Shown here piece by piece: positions 45,726 to 58,400 of a stretch of 64,000 bases of DNA (positions within the stretch are counted from its first letter, which is position 1; every line of letters begins with the position of its first letter). The position numbers were made by a program, and so were the translations under genes. The notes under the pieces were generated by a model, which had not been told where the DNA came from, searched no databases, and saw only the letters and a list, made by a program, of their open reading frames with translations. This DNA comes from Tubulanus polymorphus (taxonomy: Eukaryota > Nemertea > Palaeonemertea > Tubulaniformes > Tubulanidae), in assembly GCF_964204645.1 (NCBI RefSeq), contig NC_134025.1:31092001-31156000 (forward strand), read 5' to 3'.

Positions 45726-46885
45726 TTGCAGTTTTCAGCTCTGGTTTGATGATGATAAATGCTGGTTTTATCATTGGCTCTACGCGAACAGTTATCAAAA
45801 TGTTTGAAGCCTTTGCCAGACGTCGTGTGGGTTCGATCTCTCTGAGAAAAAGCTAAAAGCTAAAAGGGTTTCAATTTGGAATACAGTTTGTCTCCTCCAG
45901 CAACAAACGTCCATAGTCTCGAACAAACTGATTTGCATTTGTAAAAAAGCTTTGATAGGTGTATGGCTACATTTCCTACAAGACTCCTCTCTCTCCTCTC
46001 TCATCACGAAATAAGTAAGACACAAATCTGAAGGTTACGAGTTTCAAAACACTGTGGATGAATTACTGCTAAATCAATTGGTGGTAATGAAAGTTAAGTC
46101 TTACAAAACACTGAAAGTTGGTGTCTTGAAACAATGATACATGTAATGAAACATTGATAGATGTACTGATCTTGCGGTTGTTCTACCTCCTTCCTCTGCT
46201 ACGAGGTGATATATCGTGCCATTTTTATATACAATATCAAAATCATAGACAATTAAAATCTTCTGGTTGCATGGCTTCTCCTTTTGTTCTCTATAACTCC
46301 CGGTAATGGCCTTGCTATGACATCAAACGAGTATCAAATACAGAAGATACTCCTTTCTTCTCCTTTAAAAACGGCAAATACTGTTGTTTGCTACTACGGC
46401 AAATACTGTTGTTTGCTACTGCATGTTGCTCATTCCACTCTGTTCTAGGGGTGATATTGAGTTTTGGAGACTCTTCTCCTCCCCTTGCCTTCTTGAATTG
46501 TCAAATAGATGTGACTTACAATACTGATTACTTCCTTATTTGAAAACTTGATGTTACTGATGCTTGCTATCATTCAACTCTGTTTTGGTTGTGATATTGA
46601 GTTTTAAACGTTGTGTTAGGTGTACATGCCTCCTCTCCTCTCTCTCCTCTCATCAACAATTAAATAATACACTCAATGTTTGTATACATTTAGTTTTTTG
46701 CTGTGGTTTCCTCAATAGAAAAAAGTTTGAAATTGCTCATTGAATGCAGCGCATTTCAAACTATGATAAAAGTGAAGTGAAAGTGGATCAATTACTGCTA
46801 AATCAATTGGTGGCGATGAAAGTTAAGTGTTACAAAACACTGTTGGTCAATTACTGCTAAATCATCACTGATGACCTCCGTTAAT
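45726..46885. other. Gene-poor region with degenerate repeat units
   Basis: Contains GTGTGGGTTCGATCTC near 45826 (B-box-like) and diverged precursors of the next array (AATTGTCAAATAGATGTGAC near 46495). No gene seen. Confidence 0.45.
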
Positions 46886-46889
46886 ACTG

Positions 46890-49800
46890 CTGCTGTGTGT
46901 TAATTAATACACTCTGTTTTGGAGTGATATTGAGTGCAGGAGTCTCCTCCTTCCTTCTTCAATTGTCATGTAGAAACGTGACAAACGAACAAAATTGTCA
47001 GTGTGTTACAACACTGATGACCTCCCTTAATACTGCTGCTTGCTGCTGCGTGTTAATTAATACACTCTGTTTTGGGGTGATATTGAGTGCAGGAGTCTCC
47101 TCCTTCCTTCTTCAACTGTCATGTAGAAACGTGACAAAGGAACTGAATTGTCAGTGCGTTACAACACTGATGACCTCCTTTAATACTGCTGCTTGCTGCT
47201 GGGTGTTAATTGATACACTCTGTTTTGGGGTGATATTGAGTGCAGGAGTCTCCTCCTTCCTTCTTCAACTGTCATGTAGAAACGTGACAAACAAACTGAA
47301 TTGTCAGTGTGTTACAACACTGATGACCTCCTTTAATACTGCTGCTTGCTGCTGCGTGTTAATTCTTACCACCTTCCATGAACTTCTTGAATTATTACAT
47401 TAAACATTATTATAATAGAAATTATTACATTAAACATTATAACATCAAGAATCATTCTCCTTAAATACTGCTGCTTGCTGCTGGCTCTGTTGTGGGGTGA
47501 TATTGAGTTCAGGAGTCTTCTCCTTCCTTCTTCAACTGTCATGTAGAAACGTGACAAACAAACTGAATTGTCAGTGTGTTACAACACTGATGGCCTCATT
47601 CAGTACTGCTGCTTGCTGCTGGGTGTTAATTGATACACTCTGTTTTGGAGTGATATTGAGTGCAGGAGTCTCCTCCTTCCTTCTTCAACTGTCATGTAGA
47701 AACGTGACAAACAAGCTGAATTGTCAGTGTGTTACAACACTGATGGCCTCCTTTAATACTGCTGCTTGCTGCTGCGTGTTAATTGATACACTCTGTTTTG
47801 GAGTGATATTGAGTGCAGGAGTCTCCTCCTTCCTTCTTCAACTGTCATGTAGAAACGTAACAAACAAACTGAATTGTCAGTGTGTTACAACACTGATGGC
47901 CTCCTTTAATACTGCTGCTTGCTGCTGGGTGTTAATTAATAGACTCTGTTATGGGGTGATATTGAGTTTTGGCGAGTTTTGCTTCCTGATCGTCCTTATT
48001 GCGACTTTACGATTTAAATGTATAAATATTCAAAACAGCTATCCATCGATAGCTTTGTGGTGGTTGAATCTTTGAAATGTCGCTGGTGTTGGTACTTTGT
48101 ATATAATGTATTATATATATCGGTGAATTGGGATTGATCATGTTTCCTGATCGTCCTTATTGCGACTTTACGTTTTAAATATAAAAATATTCAAAACAGC
48201 TATCCATCGATAGCTTTGTGGTAGTTGAGTCGCTGTTGTTGGTACTTTGTATATATTGTAATGGTGAAATGGGATTGATTATGTTTCCTGATCGTCCTTA
48301 TTGCGACTTTACGTTTTAAATGTATAAATATTTAAAACAGCTATCCATCGATAGCTTTGTGGTGGTTGTATCATTGAAATGTCGCTGGTGTTGGTACTTT
48401 GTATATATTGTAATGGTGAAATGGGATTGATTATGTTTCCTGATCGTCCTTATTGCGACTTTACGTTTTAAATGTATTAATATTCAAAACAGCTATCCAT
48501 CGATAGCTTTATGGTGGTTGAATCATTGAAATAATGCTGGTGTTGGTTCTCTGTATATATTGTATCAGCAAATTATTATCACATTACGGATTTTAAAAGT
48601 GTTATGCTCAAAGATGCTATTGTTTGATAGCTTCACTTTGGTTCCTTGCACCTGAAGGTTGTGAACTGTCATGTAGAAACGTGACAAACAAACTGAATTG
48701 TCAGTGTGGTACAAGACTGATGACCTCCTTTAATACTGCTGCTTGCTGCTGGGTGTTAATTGCTACACTCTGTTTTAAGGTGATATTGAGTTCAGGAGTC
48801 TCCTCCTTCCTTCTTCAACTGTCATGCAGAAACGTGACAAACGAACTGAATTGTCAGTGCGTTACAACACTGATGACCTCCTTTAATACTGCTGCTTGCT
48901 GCTGGGTGTTAATTCTTACCACCTTCCATGAACTTCTTGAGTTATTACATTAAACATTATAATAATAAAAATTATTACATTAAACATTATAACATCAAGA
49001 ATCATTCTCCTTAAATACTGCTGCTTGCTGCTGGCTCTGTTTTGGGGTGATATTGAGTTCAGGAGTCTTCTCCTTCCTTCTTCAACTGTCATGTAGAAAC
49101 GTGACAAACAAACTGAATTGTCAGTGTGTTACAACACTGATGACCTCCTTTAATACTGCTGCTTGCTGCTGGGTGTTAATTCTTTTCACTTTCCATGAAC
49201 TTCTTGAGTTATTACATTAAACATTATTATAATAAAAATTATTACATTAAACATTATAACATCAAGAATCATTCTCCTTAAATACTGCTGCTTGCTGCTG
49301 GCTCTGTTTTGGGGTGATATTGAGTTCAGGAGTCTTCTCCTTCCTTCTTCAACTGTCATGTAGAAACGTGACAAACAAACTGAATTGTCAGTGTGTTACA
49401 ACACTGATGGCCTCCTTTAATACTGCTGCTTGCTGCTGCGTGTTAATTAATACACTCTGTATTGGGGTGATATTGAGTGCAGGAGTCTCCTCCTTCCTTC
49501 TTCAACTGTCATGTAGAACCGTGACAAACAAACTGAATTGTCAGTGCGTTACAACACTGATGACCTCCTTTAATACTGCTGCTTGCTGCTTGCGTGTTAA
49601 TTCTTACCACCTTCCATGAACTTCTTGAATTATTACATTAAACATTATTATAATAAAAATTATCACATTAAACATTATAACATCAAGAATCATTCTCCTT
49701 AAATACTGCTGCTTGCTGCCGGCTCTGTTTTGGGGTGATATTGAGTTCAGGAGTCTCCTCCTTCCTTCTTCAACTAACATGTAGAAACGTGACAAACAAA

Positions 49801-51275
49801 CTGAATTGTCAGTGTGTTACAACACTGATGGCCTCCTTTAATACTGCTTCTGTGTGTTAATTAATACACTCTGTTTTGGAGTGATATTGAGTGCAGGAGT
49901 CTCCTCCTTCCTTCTTCAACTGTCATGTAGAAACGTGACAAACGAACTGAATTGTCAGTGTCGTACAACACTGATGGCCTCCTTTAATACTGCTGCTTGC
50001 TGCTGGGTGTTAATTGATACACTCTGTTTTGTAGTGATATTGAGTTTTGGCGAGTTTTGCTTCCTCATCGTCCTCATTACGACTTTACGTTTTAATTGTA
50101 TAAATATTCAAAACAGCTATCCATCGATAGCTTTGTGGTGGTTGAATCTTTGAAATGTCGCTGGTCTTGGTACTTTGTATATATTGTAATATATGTCGGT
50201 GAATTGGGATTGATTATGTTTCCTGTTCGTCCTCATTACAACTTTACGTTTTAAATGTATAAATATTCAAAACAGCTATCCATCGATAGCTTTGTGGTGG
50301 TTGAATCATTGAAATGTCGCTGGTGTTGGTACTTTGTATATATTGTAATATATGTCGGTGAATTGGGATTGATCATGTTTCCTGATCGTCCTCATTGCGA
50401 CTTTACGTTTTAAATGTATAAATATTTAAAACAGCTATCCATCGATAGCTTTGTGGTGGTTGAATCTTTGAAATGTCGCTGGTGTTGGTTCTTTGTATAT
50501 ATTGTAATATCGGTGAATTGGGATTGATTATGTTTCCTGATCGTCCTTATTGCGACTTTACGTTTTAAATGTATAAATATTTAAAACAGCTATCCATCGA
50601 TAGCTTTGTGGTGGTTGAATCTTTGAAATGTCGCTGGTGTTGGTTCTTTGTATATATTGTAATATCGGTGAATTGGGATTGATCATGTTTCCTGATCGTC
50701 CTTATTGCGACTTTACGTTTTAAATGTATAAATATTCAAAACGGCTATCCATCGATAGCTTTGTGGTGGTTGTATCATTGAAATGTCGCTGGTGTTGGTA
50801 CTTTGTATATATTGTAATATATGTCGGTGAATTGGGATTGATTATGTTTCCTGATCGTCCTTATTGCGACTTTACGTTTTAAATGTATAAATATTTAAAA
50901 CAACTATCCATCGATAGCTTTGTGGTGGTTGTATCATTGAAATGTCGCTGGTGTTGGTACTTTGTATATATTGTAATGGTGAAATGGGATTGATTATGTT
51001 TCCTGATCGTCCTTATTACGACTTTACGTTTTAAATGTATAAATATTTAAAACAGCTATCCATCGATAGCTTTGGGGTGGTTGAATCATTGATATAATGC
51101 TGGTGTTGGTTCTTTGTATATATTGTATCAGCAAATTATTATCACATTACTCATTTTAAAAGTGTTATACTCAAAGATGCTATTGTTTGATAGCTTCACC
51201 TGAAGGTTGTGAACTGTCATGTAGAAACGTGACTAATGAACAGAATTGTCAGTGTGTTACAACACTGATGACCTC
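46890..51275. repeat. Higher-order composite tandem array (A and B units)
   Basis: Unit A, about 153 bp: CTGTCATGTAGAAACGTGAC, AATTGTCAGTGTGTTACAAC, ACTGATGACCTCC, TACTGCTGCTTGCTGCTG, TTTTGGGGTGATATTGAG, CTCCTCCTTCCTTCTTCAA. Unit B, about 141-165 bp: CCTGATCGTCCTTATTGCGA, AGCTATCCATCGATAGCT, TTTGTGGTGGTTG, TGTCGCTGGTGTTGG. Order: A (46.9-47.97 kb), B (47.98-48.56), a unique linker (48.56-48.66), A (48.66-50.04), B (50.04-51.11), the same linker again, then one decayed A. A third segment with paired TTACATTAAACATTAT motifs interrupts some A units. Confidence 0.92.
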
Positions 51276-51675
51276 CTTCAAAAGGTGTTGATGGAAGTTA
51301 CGTGTTAAAAAACACTGTTGGTAAATTACTGCTAAACAATTGTTTGTGATAAAATTGAAATTTAGTGATCCCTCCCCCTCTAGAATTGTCAAGTTAATTG
51401 TGACATACACTGAATTGTAAGTGACCTAAGGCTGGGGTGATATTGAGGTTTAATGCCTTCCCCTCCTTTCCCTTTTTGAATTGACAAAACTGAATTGTTA
51501 GTGACTTGATTATATTACTCCACTTAAGGAGTGATAAAATTGTCGGCGTCTAAACTCTGATGATGAGGTAAACCAGTTTTTAAATCTGTGAGCCGACAGT
51601 GTAAAAAAACTGTTAGAATTCAAATTGCTTTAAACATCTTCAGAAAGATGGTTGATCATCGTAAACACTGGTGAA
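51276..51675. other. Decayed A-type units
   Basis: Traces of unit A (GAATTGTCAAGTTAATTGTG, GGGGTGATATTGAG) at 51380-51510. At 51541-51603 a TGTCGGC/GCCGACA pair flanks CTCTGATGATGAGG, a small stem-loop candidate. No gene. Confidence 0.45.
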
Positions 51676-51682
51676 AACAATT

Positions 51683-51834
51683 TACGTCCCAATTTACACC
51701 TGACATCCCATTTTGCACTTGACGTCCCACTTTGCATTTGACGTCCAATTTGCACTTGACATCCCACTTTGCATTTGACGTCCAAATTTGCACTTGACGT
51801 CCCACTTTGCACTTGACGTCCCACTTTGCACTTA
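51683..51834. repeat. TTGACGTCCCACTTTGCAC 20-bp array
   Basis: Seven copies of a 19-21-bp unit such as CACTTGACGTCCCACTTTG. Each carries TGACGTC, a CRE half-like word. Confidence 0.88.
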
Positions 51835-52089
51835 CACCGACGCATCGATTGCACAAAACAGCACTGGCACACCCGCGGGTCCATGCGCATGGTAAACAAA
51901 TTGATCAGCTTGCAGCATGCCATCTTTGTGTGTGGAAAGAATTTACAAACAGCTGTGAGTTTAAAATTAAAGAAGGTATGTTTGTGTCATTTCTTGTACA
52001 ATCTCCAACAACGATGATGTAAAGAAAAACATAATGTCCATTTTATTATGTTGTAAAAATGAAAAGTGTTGCATAGTTAAATATTAATG

Positions 52090-53330
52090 AGTAAAATGAG
52101 AGAAAAGAGGAAGAAAGAGAGTCCCAGAGAGAGAAGCGTTGAATTGGTGTCTGTTGTCAGCAGAGATCGTAGGAAATCTCCACCCCTCAAACAGAAAGTT
52201 CAAGATGATACCGAAAGTTTCTGAGGTTCTGAGAAATTTCGCTAAGTCAAGACTATAAATCAGGTAAAATATATATTGCTATGAATTGTTTTGTAGATAA
52301 GAATGTTTCAACTAGGACGGTAAGTTAGTTATAACATGTAATAATTGCATGTTATCTTATTGTAGTGTGTATTGATTTGGTCGTCAAGTACGAAATACCA
52401 AAGGATTGATGGGAACCGCCATTCAGGATTGTTCCAGTTGTGCAGAGCAGTATTTAAGGTGCCATAAGTCTGAATTGACTATAAATCAGGTAAAATTAAA
52501 ATTTCTTTTTTTAAGAATTATTCATTTTTCTGTGTACATTATAGTATTGAGCTTGTGGTTGGCTGTACAATATCAGATGACAGGAAGATCAGATCAGAGA
52601 TGCTGAACAATTTCTTCTTTCAGTGTTTGTCTGTAGAAATCGAAGGTATTCTGAGGAATCTCCACATCAAACAGAAAGTTCAAGAAGATACTAAAAGTTG
52701 CTGGAGTTCTGAGCACTTTCTTTTTTTAAGTCATAAGTCTGAATTGACTATAATCAGGTATAATTGAACTTGATATGAATTTCATTGTAGGAACAGCAGA
52801 CTTAATGATGCTGGTTACTTTTATTCTATGTATTTCTGTTGTAGCCAGTGGTTTGTCTGTTTGTTGGTTGTTGGTAGAGAGGAAAGGAACACATTGGAGT
52901 TCACGAAGCGTTCAGCAACTTTCTCAAGGTCCAAGTCATGAGTCTGAATTGACTATAAATCAGGTATGATTAAACCTGATATGAATTTCATGGTAGGAAC
53001 AGCAGACTCAATGAAGCTGGTTACTTTTATTTCATGTATTTCTGTTGTAGCCAGTGGTTTGTCTGTTTGTTGTGGTCGTTGTTGGTAAAGACATGTAATA
53101 CTAGAGGAAAGGGAAACATCAAAGTTCTGGAAGTGTTGAGCAAATTTCTCCAGGTCGATGTCGTGACTCTGAATTGACTATAAATCAGGTATAGTTGATA
53201 TTTATCTTTGGAGAAGAGTCTTAAAAATGATATCATTATTCATATTTTGTGTTTTGTCATTGTAGTATTGAGCTTGTGGTTGGCTGTAGAACATCAGATG
53301 ACAGGAAAAGATCAGATCAGAAATGCCGAC
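52090..53330 (+). repeat. Five-copy array of exon-like units
   Basis: GTCTGAATTGACTATAAATC followed by AG and then GTAAAA/GTATAA/GTATGA/GTATAG occurs with cag ends at 52489, 52757, 52963 and 53188, with a shorter form at 52263. Each is preceded at 30-200 bp by a pyrimidine/TTGTAG or TTATAG acceptor-like site. Shared bodies include ATCAGATGACAGGAA and GAACAGCAGACT. No frame is conserved, so this suggests duplicated non-coding exons or a plain tandem repeat. Confidence 0.6.
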
Positions 53331-53695
53331 CAATTTCTCCGTCAATTCGGGACTTTCAGTGATTGTTACCTACGAGTTAGTGCAGTTCCGTAGATGCTGA
53401 CCAATTTCTCCATCAAATCAGGACTTTCAGTGATTGTTACCGCGAGTTATCGTAGTTCCAGAGATGCCGACCAATTTCTCCGTCAAATCGGGACTTTCAG
53501 TGTTTGTTACCGCGAGTTAGCGTAGTTCCAGAGATGCCGACCAATTTCTCCGTCAAATCAGGACTTTCAGTGTTTGTTACTGCAAGTTATCGTAGTTCCA
53601 GAGATGCCGACTAATTTCTCTGTCAAATCGGAACTTTCAGTGTTTGTTACCGTGAGTTAGCCTAGTTCCAGGGATGCCGACCAACTTCTCTGAGG
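53330..53695. repeat. 75-bp array ATGCCGACCAATTTCTCCGT
   Basis: Five copies of GATGCCGACCAATTTCTCCG, TCAAATCGGGACTTTCAGTG, TTTGTTACCGCGAGTTAGCG, TAGTTCCAGA. The first joins the end of the exon-like array. Confidence 0.9.
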
Positions 53696-55490
53696 CTGAT
53701 AGCTTCAGTATAGGTTGAATGTAAATACGCATTGAAAAATAAATATGAACTGATGGTTTGATTGGCTGGTTTGTTGTTGAATCTGATTGTGGGTTATTAA
53801 TTACTGATGTGCTGCGACTTAGCGTTTTAAATGCATACATTTCAAAGGGCTTCTCTTGTTTTTGTTGTGCTGGTTAAATTATTTTGTAAATGATAATTGA
53901 GGATGTCAAACTTTGGTTTAGAGTTTTGTTACAGTGATGAATGACTGCACTGTGAGATTTTGTACTCGTGACTTTGTAAATACATTTATTTCTTTAAAAT
54001 GATTGTTTTTGTGTTGCATCTCATTCTGAGGATGTTAAACTCAAGATACACAATTTGGTCTTGACTTGTTTGATTATTATATTGATGAATACATTGATTT
54101 TATGGTGTTTGATTATCTGTTGAACTATTGTTTATCAATACCATTTGAACTACTAACCACTAGTTGTTTTAACATCAGTATCATTAGTGGTTAGTTGTTC
54201 ACTACAAATCGTATGTGTTATTTTTTTCTTTATATAATGTACGGTGGACTCTCTCTTAACTAGAATCATTTCAAGTCCAGTCACTTTTATCTTGGAGTAT
54301 TGATTCTTCAAGCTTGGAAATAAAGACATTGAGCTATTGCATTGAAATTCTTTTATCTGCAGGTGGCAATTATCACCTTGTCTTAATTGATTCGAGTTAG
54401 TCAAGTCTATTGTACATGGATTCTTTTTTCTCTGGAAGTGAATTGAATGAAACGAGACGACAGTTGAACCTCATTAATACGATTGTGTTTACGTTCAGAT
54501 TTCCAGCAGGTCCCGGCTAATTTACATCGATCCATATTTTGATAATACGACAATTTCACTTTCAACCATAAGATTTGTATTTAACTAAGGATCCAATGTA
54601 AAATGAACACTTCAAACAGTTCTCGCTGATGTAGAGACTTTCTTTTATTAAAGTTATCAAGTCTGATTACTCATAAATTATGCATATATCAATCTGCCGC
54701 AGCTTGGCACTACCCTATCTGCTGAGGTTACTCCAGTACCCACCCATACCCTTCAGACACTCGTTTAGACTTTAGACCTTCATAATCTGAAGTACTCGCT
54801 CTTCAAAGACAGCTTGAACCCTCCTCCCACCCCCTTTCAGATAGAATGTCTGGTGTCCAGGCAACAGATCGACACCTTTCTCTTGGCTTTGACTTTGAGT
54901 ACAGACCGATCTTGTCTGATTACTCAGAGACTTCGTCAGGTCACACCTGACGATGATCTCTAGGGTGAGATCGAAACGTCGTGTCTTTTAAATATTTTAG
55001 ATTTAATAAATAAATTCTTGTTTTTAAATTCTTTTAATCTGTAAATAGTGGGATTTTATCTTATTGCTCGAGCTGTTTCTGATATGCCATGATGCTGAAG
55101 TAGACGATGAGCCGATGTAAAGGTGTTCTGGGTTCGAACGTAGATGTGGGAATGATCCTAATGTTGAAATGAAGTTAAATAGGACTGTACGATACAATTA
55201 TACATATAACTATTATCGCCACCGATTGGAATTTCGATAAACTATCAAATAGCTAGAATTAACCGTTGTAAATATTTGTAATGTACCACATTTCACAAGC
55301 ACCATCTATCGGAATATGGAATAAAATGTCTACAAACGTAGTGGAGTGGCGGGTTCGAACCCAGGCAGTTATGTTTGAAAATGGCTAAGGTTGGTCGTAT
55401 CGGTTCTAATCAAGGTACAGGAAGTAGATTCACTATTTCTAGGTATTGGACTCGTGCCAATCCATACCCGTGATTTAGTCGCTATTTCCA
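53696..55490. other. Gene-poor region before UFL1
   Basis: No gene seen. A short inverted pair ACTACTAACCACTA / TAGTGGTTAGT lies at 54150-54203. CTGACGATGATCTCTAGGGT with GATCGAAACGTCGTG near 54946-54985 resembles a motif widespread in dispersed animal repeats. GGTTCGAAC words at 55131 and 55349 mark decayed repeat copies. Confidence 0.45.
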
Positions 55491-55492
55491 TC

Positions 55493-58400
55493 ATGTCGTC
55501 GGCAGATTGGGAAGAAGTGAAGCGATTGGCAGCAGATTTTCAGCGCGCTCAGCTCAGTACTACAGTACAGAGGTATTTTATATCTATATCTAAATACTAA
55601 AGAATACAGTGAATCTGTGTGAGATATATCACTATCAATCATACAGTGATACTCAGTGAAATCCAACCCGGCCCGCCAGATCACAACCACGTCACACAGT
55701 CATATCTGTCAAAAAACTGTTCCGTGTTTGAATCGTCGTATTCAGTTGTAGTTAAGTCCTCCACCCTCAGAGGTTCATTGAATTATTTTTTTTTTTATCT
55801 TTTAGGACTAACAAATTTTAATAAGAGTGAGCTCTTTTAGTGGAGTCCTCTTTTTTTAGACCAGAATTTCAACAATCTGACAGATTCTACCTTTTTCAGT
55901 TTTGTCGCTTTTGCAATTTTTCTAGATAATTACCTTTGAATAATTGTCTTGTTCAGAATTGTGGGGATCTTGCGGCAGTCCCTGTCTACCCTGCACAGTC
56001 CCTGTGTCTACTCAACTGAGATGGTGACCAATTTACACATTTTCCAGCTTGAATCGAATGAATTGTTTATTTCAGATTGTCAGATCGTAATTGTATCGAA
56101 ATTGTTTCTAAATTAATCGGACTCAATTTATTGGACGTTATCTACACAATCGACGGCAAAGAATATTTAACTCCTCAAGAATTAAAAAAAGAAATTCACG
56201 AAGAACTTTTAGTAAGAGGAGGTAAAAATAGAATTCCGATCCTGTTGAACTCTTTCTCTCTCTCCTCACCCCGTCAGGTTTAAAGCGTGTTATTTATATT
56301 TTGTAGGGCGTATCAACCTGGTTGAACTACAGCAAATTATCAATGTCGATTTTAGTCATATCGAAACTAAAGCTCATGAAATTGTTAAAACGGAAGGAGT
56401 AAATTTAATTCTTGGGCAACTCATCGATAGGTAAGAATATGCTTTAACTTCGCGACCAGTTAGAAATTTGACTTTTTGAATCAAATGAGTCAGATCTTAA
56501 CTGAGGACTTTTTCTGTTTTAGAATACAAGAATTGATGGAAATTCAATTTTCAAGTTCAATTGATTTTCTATAGTTTTGTAAAATCAGGATCCAGGTCCA
56601 CAGTTATGTTGGTTAGAATATGTCTTAAGCATCGAAAATGAACGAGTTTTAACTATAATGTAGATAGTGTCAACTGTGCAACTGTTTGGATCCAGTTCCA
56701 TTAACAGTAATGACAATAAACGTGAGAGTTAAAACATTGGAAACTAACTAATCTCAACTGTAAACTTAATGAACTACTGTGAAAGGCCCCTTAATAGTCT
56801 TTTCTGCGAGTGAACCCAGTATGATATATTTAAACACAGTTGTCATGTTTTATTTTCAGGTCGTATTTGAGAAGTTTAGCCGAAGAAATCAATGATTATT
56901 TACAAGAACAAGGCCACATAACAGTAGCTGAACTGACGAAAAAATACGACCTACCATCCGACTACCTTCGTTCATCGGTAAATCATTTATATCTGATTAA
57001 TTGAATAATTTTATTAATTTTCTGCTTCAGAGAAGGTAATATATAAGTTCTATTGTAGGTGATTGATAAGTTTATAGGTTCAGTAATTCATGGTAAAATC
57101 GACAGTTTTGATCACGATATTATCTTCACTCAGTCATTTATTTCGAGAAATAAAGCTAAAGTGCGTGGTGCGTTTAGTTCTCTGACTCGGTAAGCACTGA
57201 TCATCATTTTACCAATCAGTTATTCTATTTAACCTATGATACATTATTCATTTGTTTTAAAATTTGTGTATTTTCAGACCAACTTCAGTTTCAAACATTC
57301 TTCACAAAATTGGAGGCCAAGAGAAAATATTGCATCGTAAGCATGTTACTTTCTCTCCCCTCTCCCCCCTCTGTCCGCTCCCCACTCAGTAACTCTTCAT
57401 TCCATCTCTCTCACCTTCTAACTCTCTCCCCTTCCTCTCCTCACCCTCGCTCTCCTCCTTTCTCCCAGTGCTCTTTCTCAATAATTCCACAATTATCAGT
57501 ATGATCTGAATGAATGTATATTTTATTTGATAGATGTAGTAGAAGAACTGATATCTGAATTACCGGGTAGTTTGACCGGTTCCAGGCGTGATAGTGTTTA
57601 TATACCTAATATATATATACAAACACAGACTCAATGGGTTCTATCATGCTTCAAACAGAATGGATATCTGGGTACTGTATAAACAGCTTGAATTTATACA
57701 CCGCAAATAATAATCATTTATTGCCATAATTCTTCATGAAATATCCTGTTTGGCTCATAAAATAACATCAATGATGTGAAATAATAATTAAAAGTGCACT
57801 TAAAAATGAACTGTAGTAAAAAGGTGTGTCTTAATTTGAGATTGAAAAGCCTCTAAGAATCGACTGAAATGTAAACGGAAAAGGAATAGAGCACTATAAT
57901 GATAAAGCTCTATGAACAGTTGATACAAGTTGTTTTTTAGCATTTGATTAAGCTGATATACTTTGAAGTATGAAGGAGTGACCAACTCCGAGCCCTCTCT
58001 GATGGAACACGAGTGGGTTTTGTCCGCGATTTAGTTGTAATCAATGAATGATGTTATTGTAGAATATGATAATATGGTCAGACTCGGAATAACTGATGCG
58101 AAATCCTATATAAAGAAATGGTTGAAGGAGGAGAGTTTATATTATTTGGGGTCGTGTTGCGTTGGACAGGTTTTATTGGATACGGTTGATGCGATGGTTG
58201 ATGAATCATTACGTACTGTTTCATGGGTCGACATCAGTGTAAGTTTAACGTTATTTTCCTATCAGAGGATGCCTGCTGGACTCCTTGAAAACTTCTAGGC
58301 TGGTTTTATAGAGCGGTTTTAGCTTTAACTGGGTCCAGTTCCACAGTTCCGAGTTAAGATTTAACTCTCAGTTAAATCATTGTAACCAGCCCTCAAGGAA

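Noticed and set aside
51541-51603. Small nucleolar RNA with TGTCGGC/GCCGACA closing stem
   Set aside because: A TGATGA word is present but there is no CTGA box D before the 3' stem, nor an H/ACA hinge. Left as a stem-loop only.
54700-54990. Reverse-transcriptase fragment of a retroelement
   Set aside because: The GAAACGTCGTG motif suggests a dispersed repeat, but no RT motif or frame could be read.
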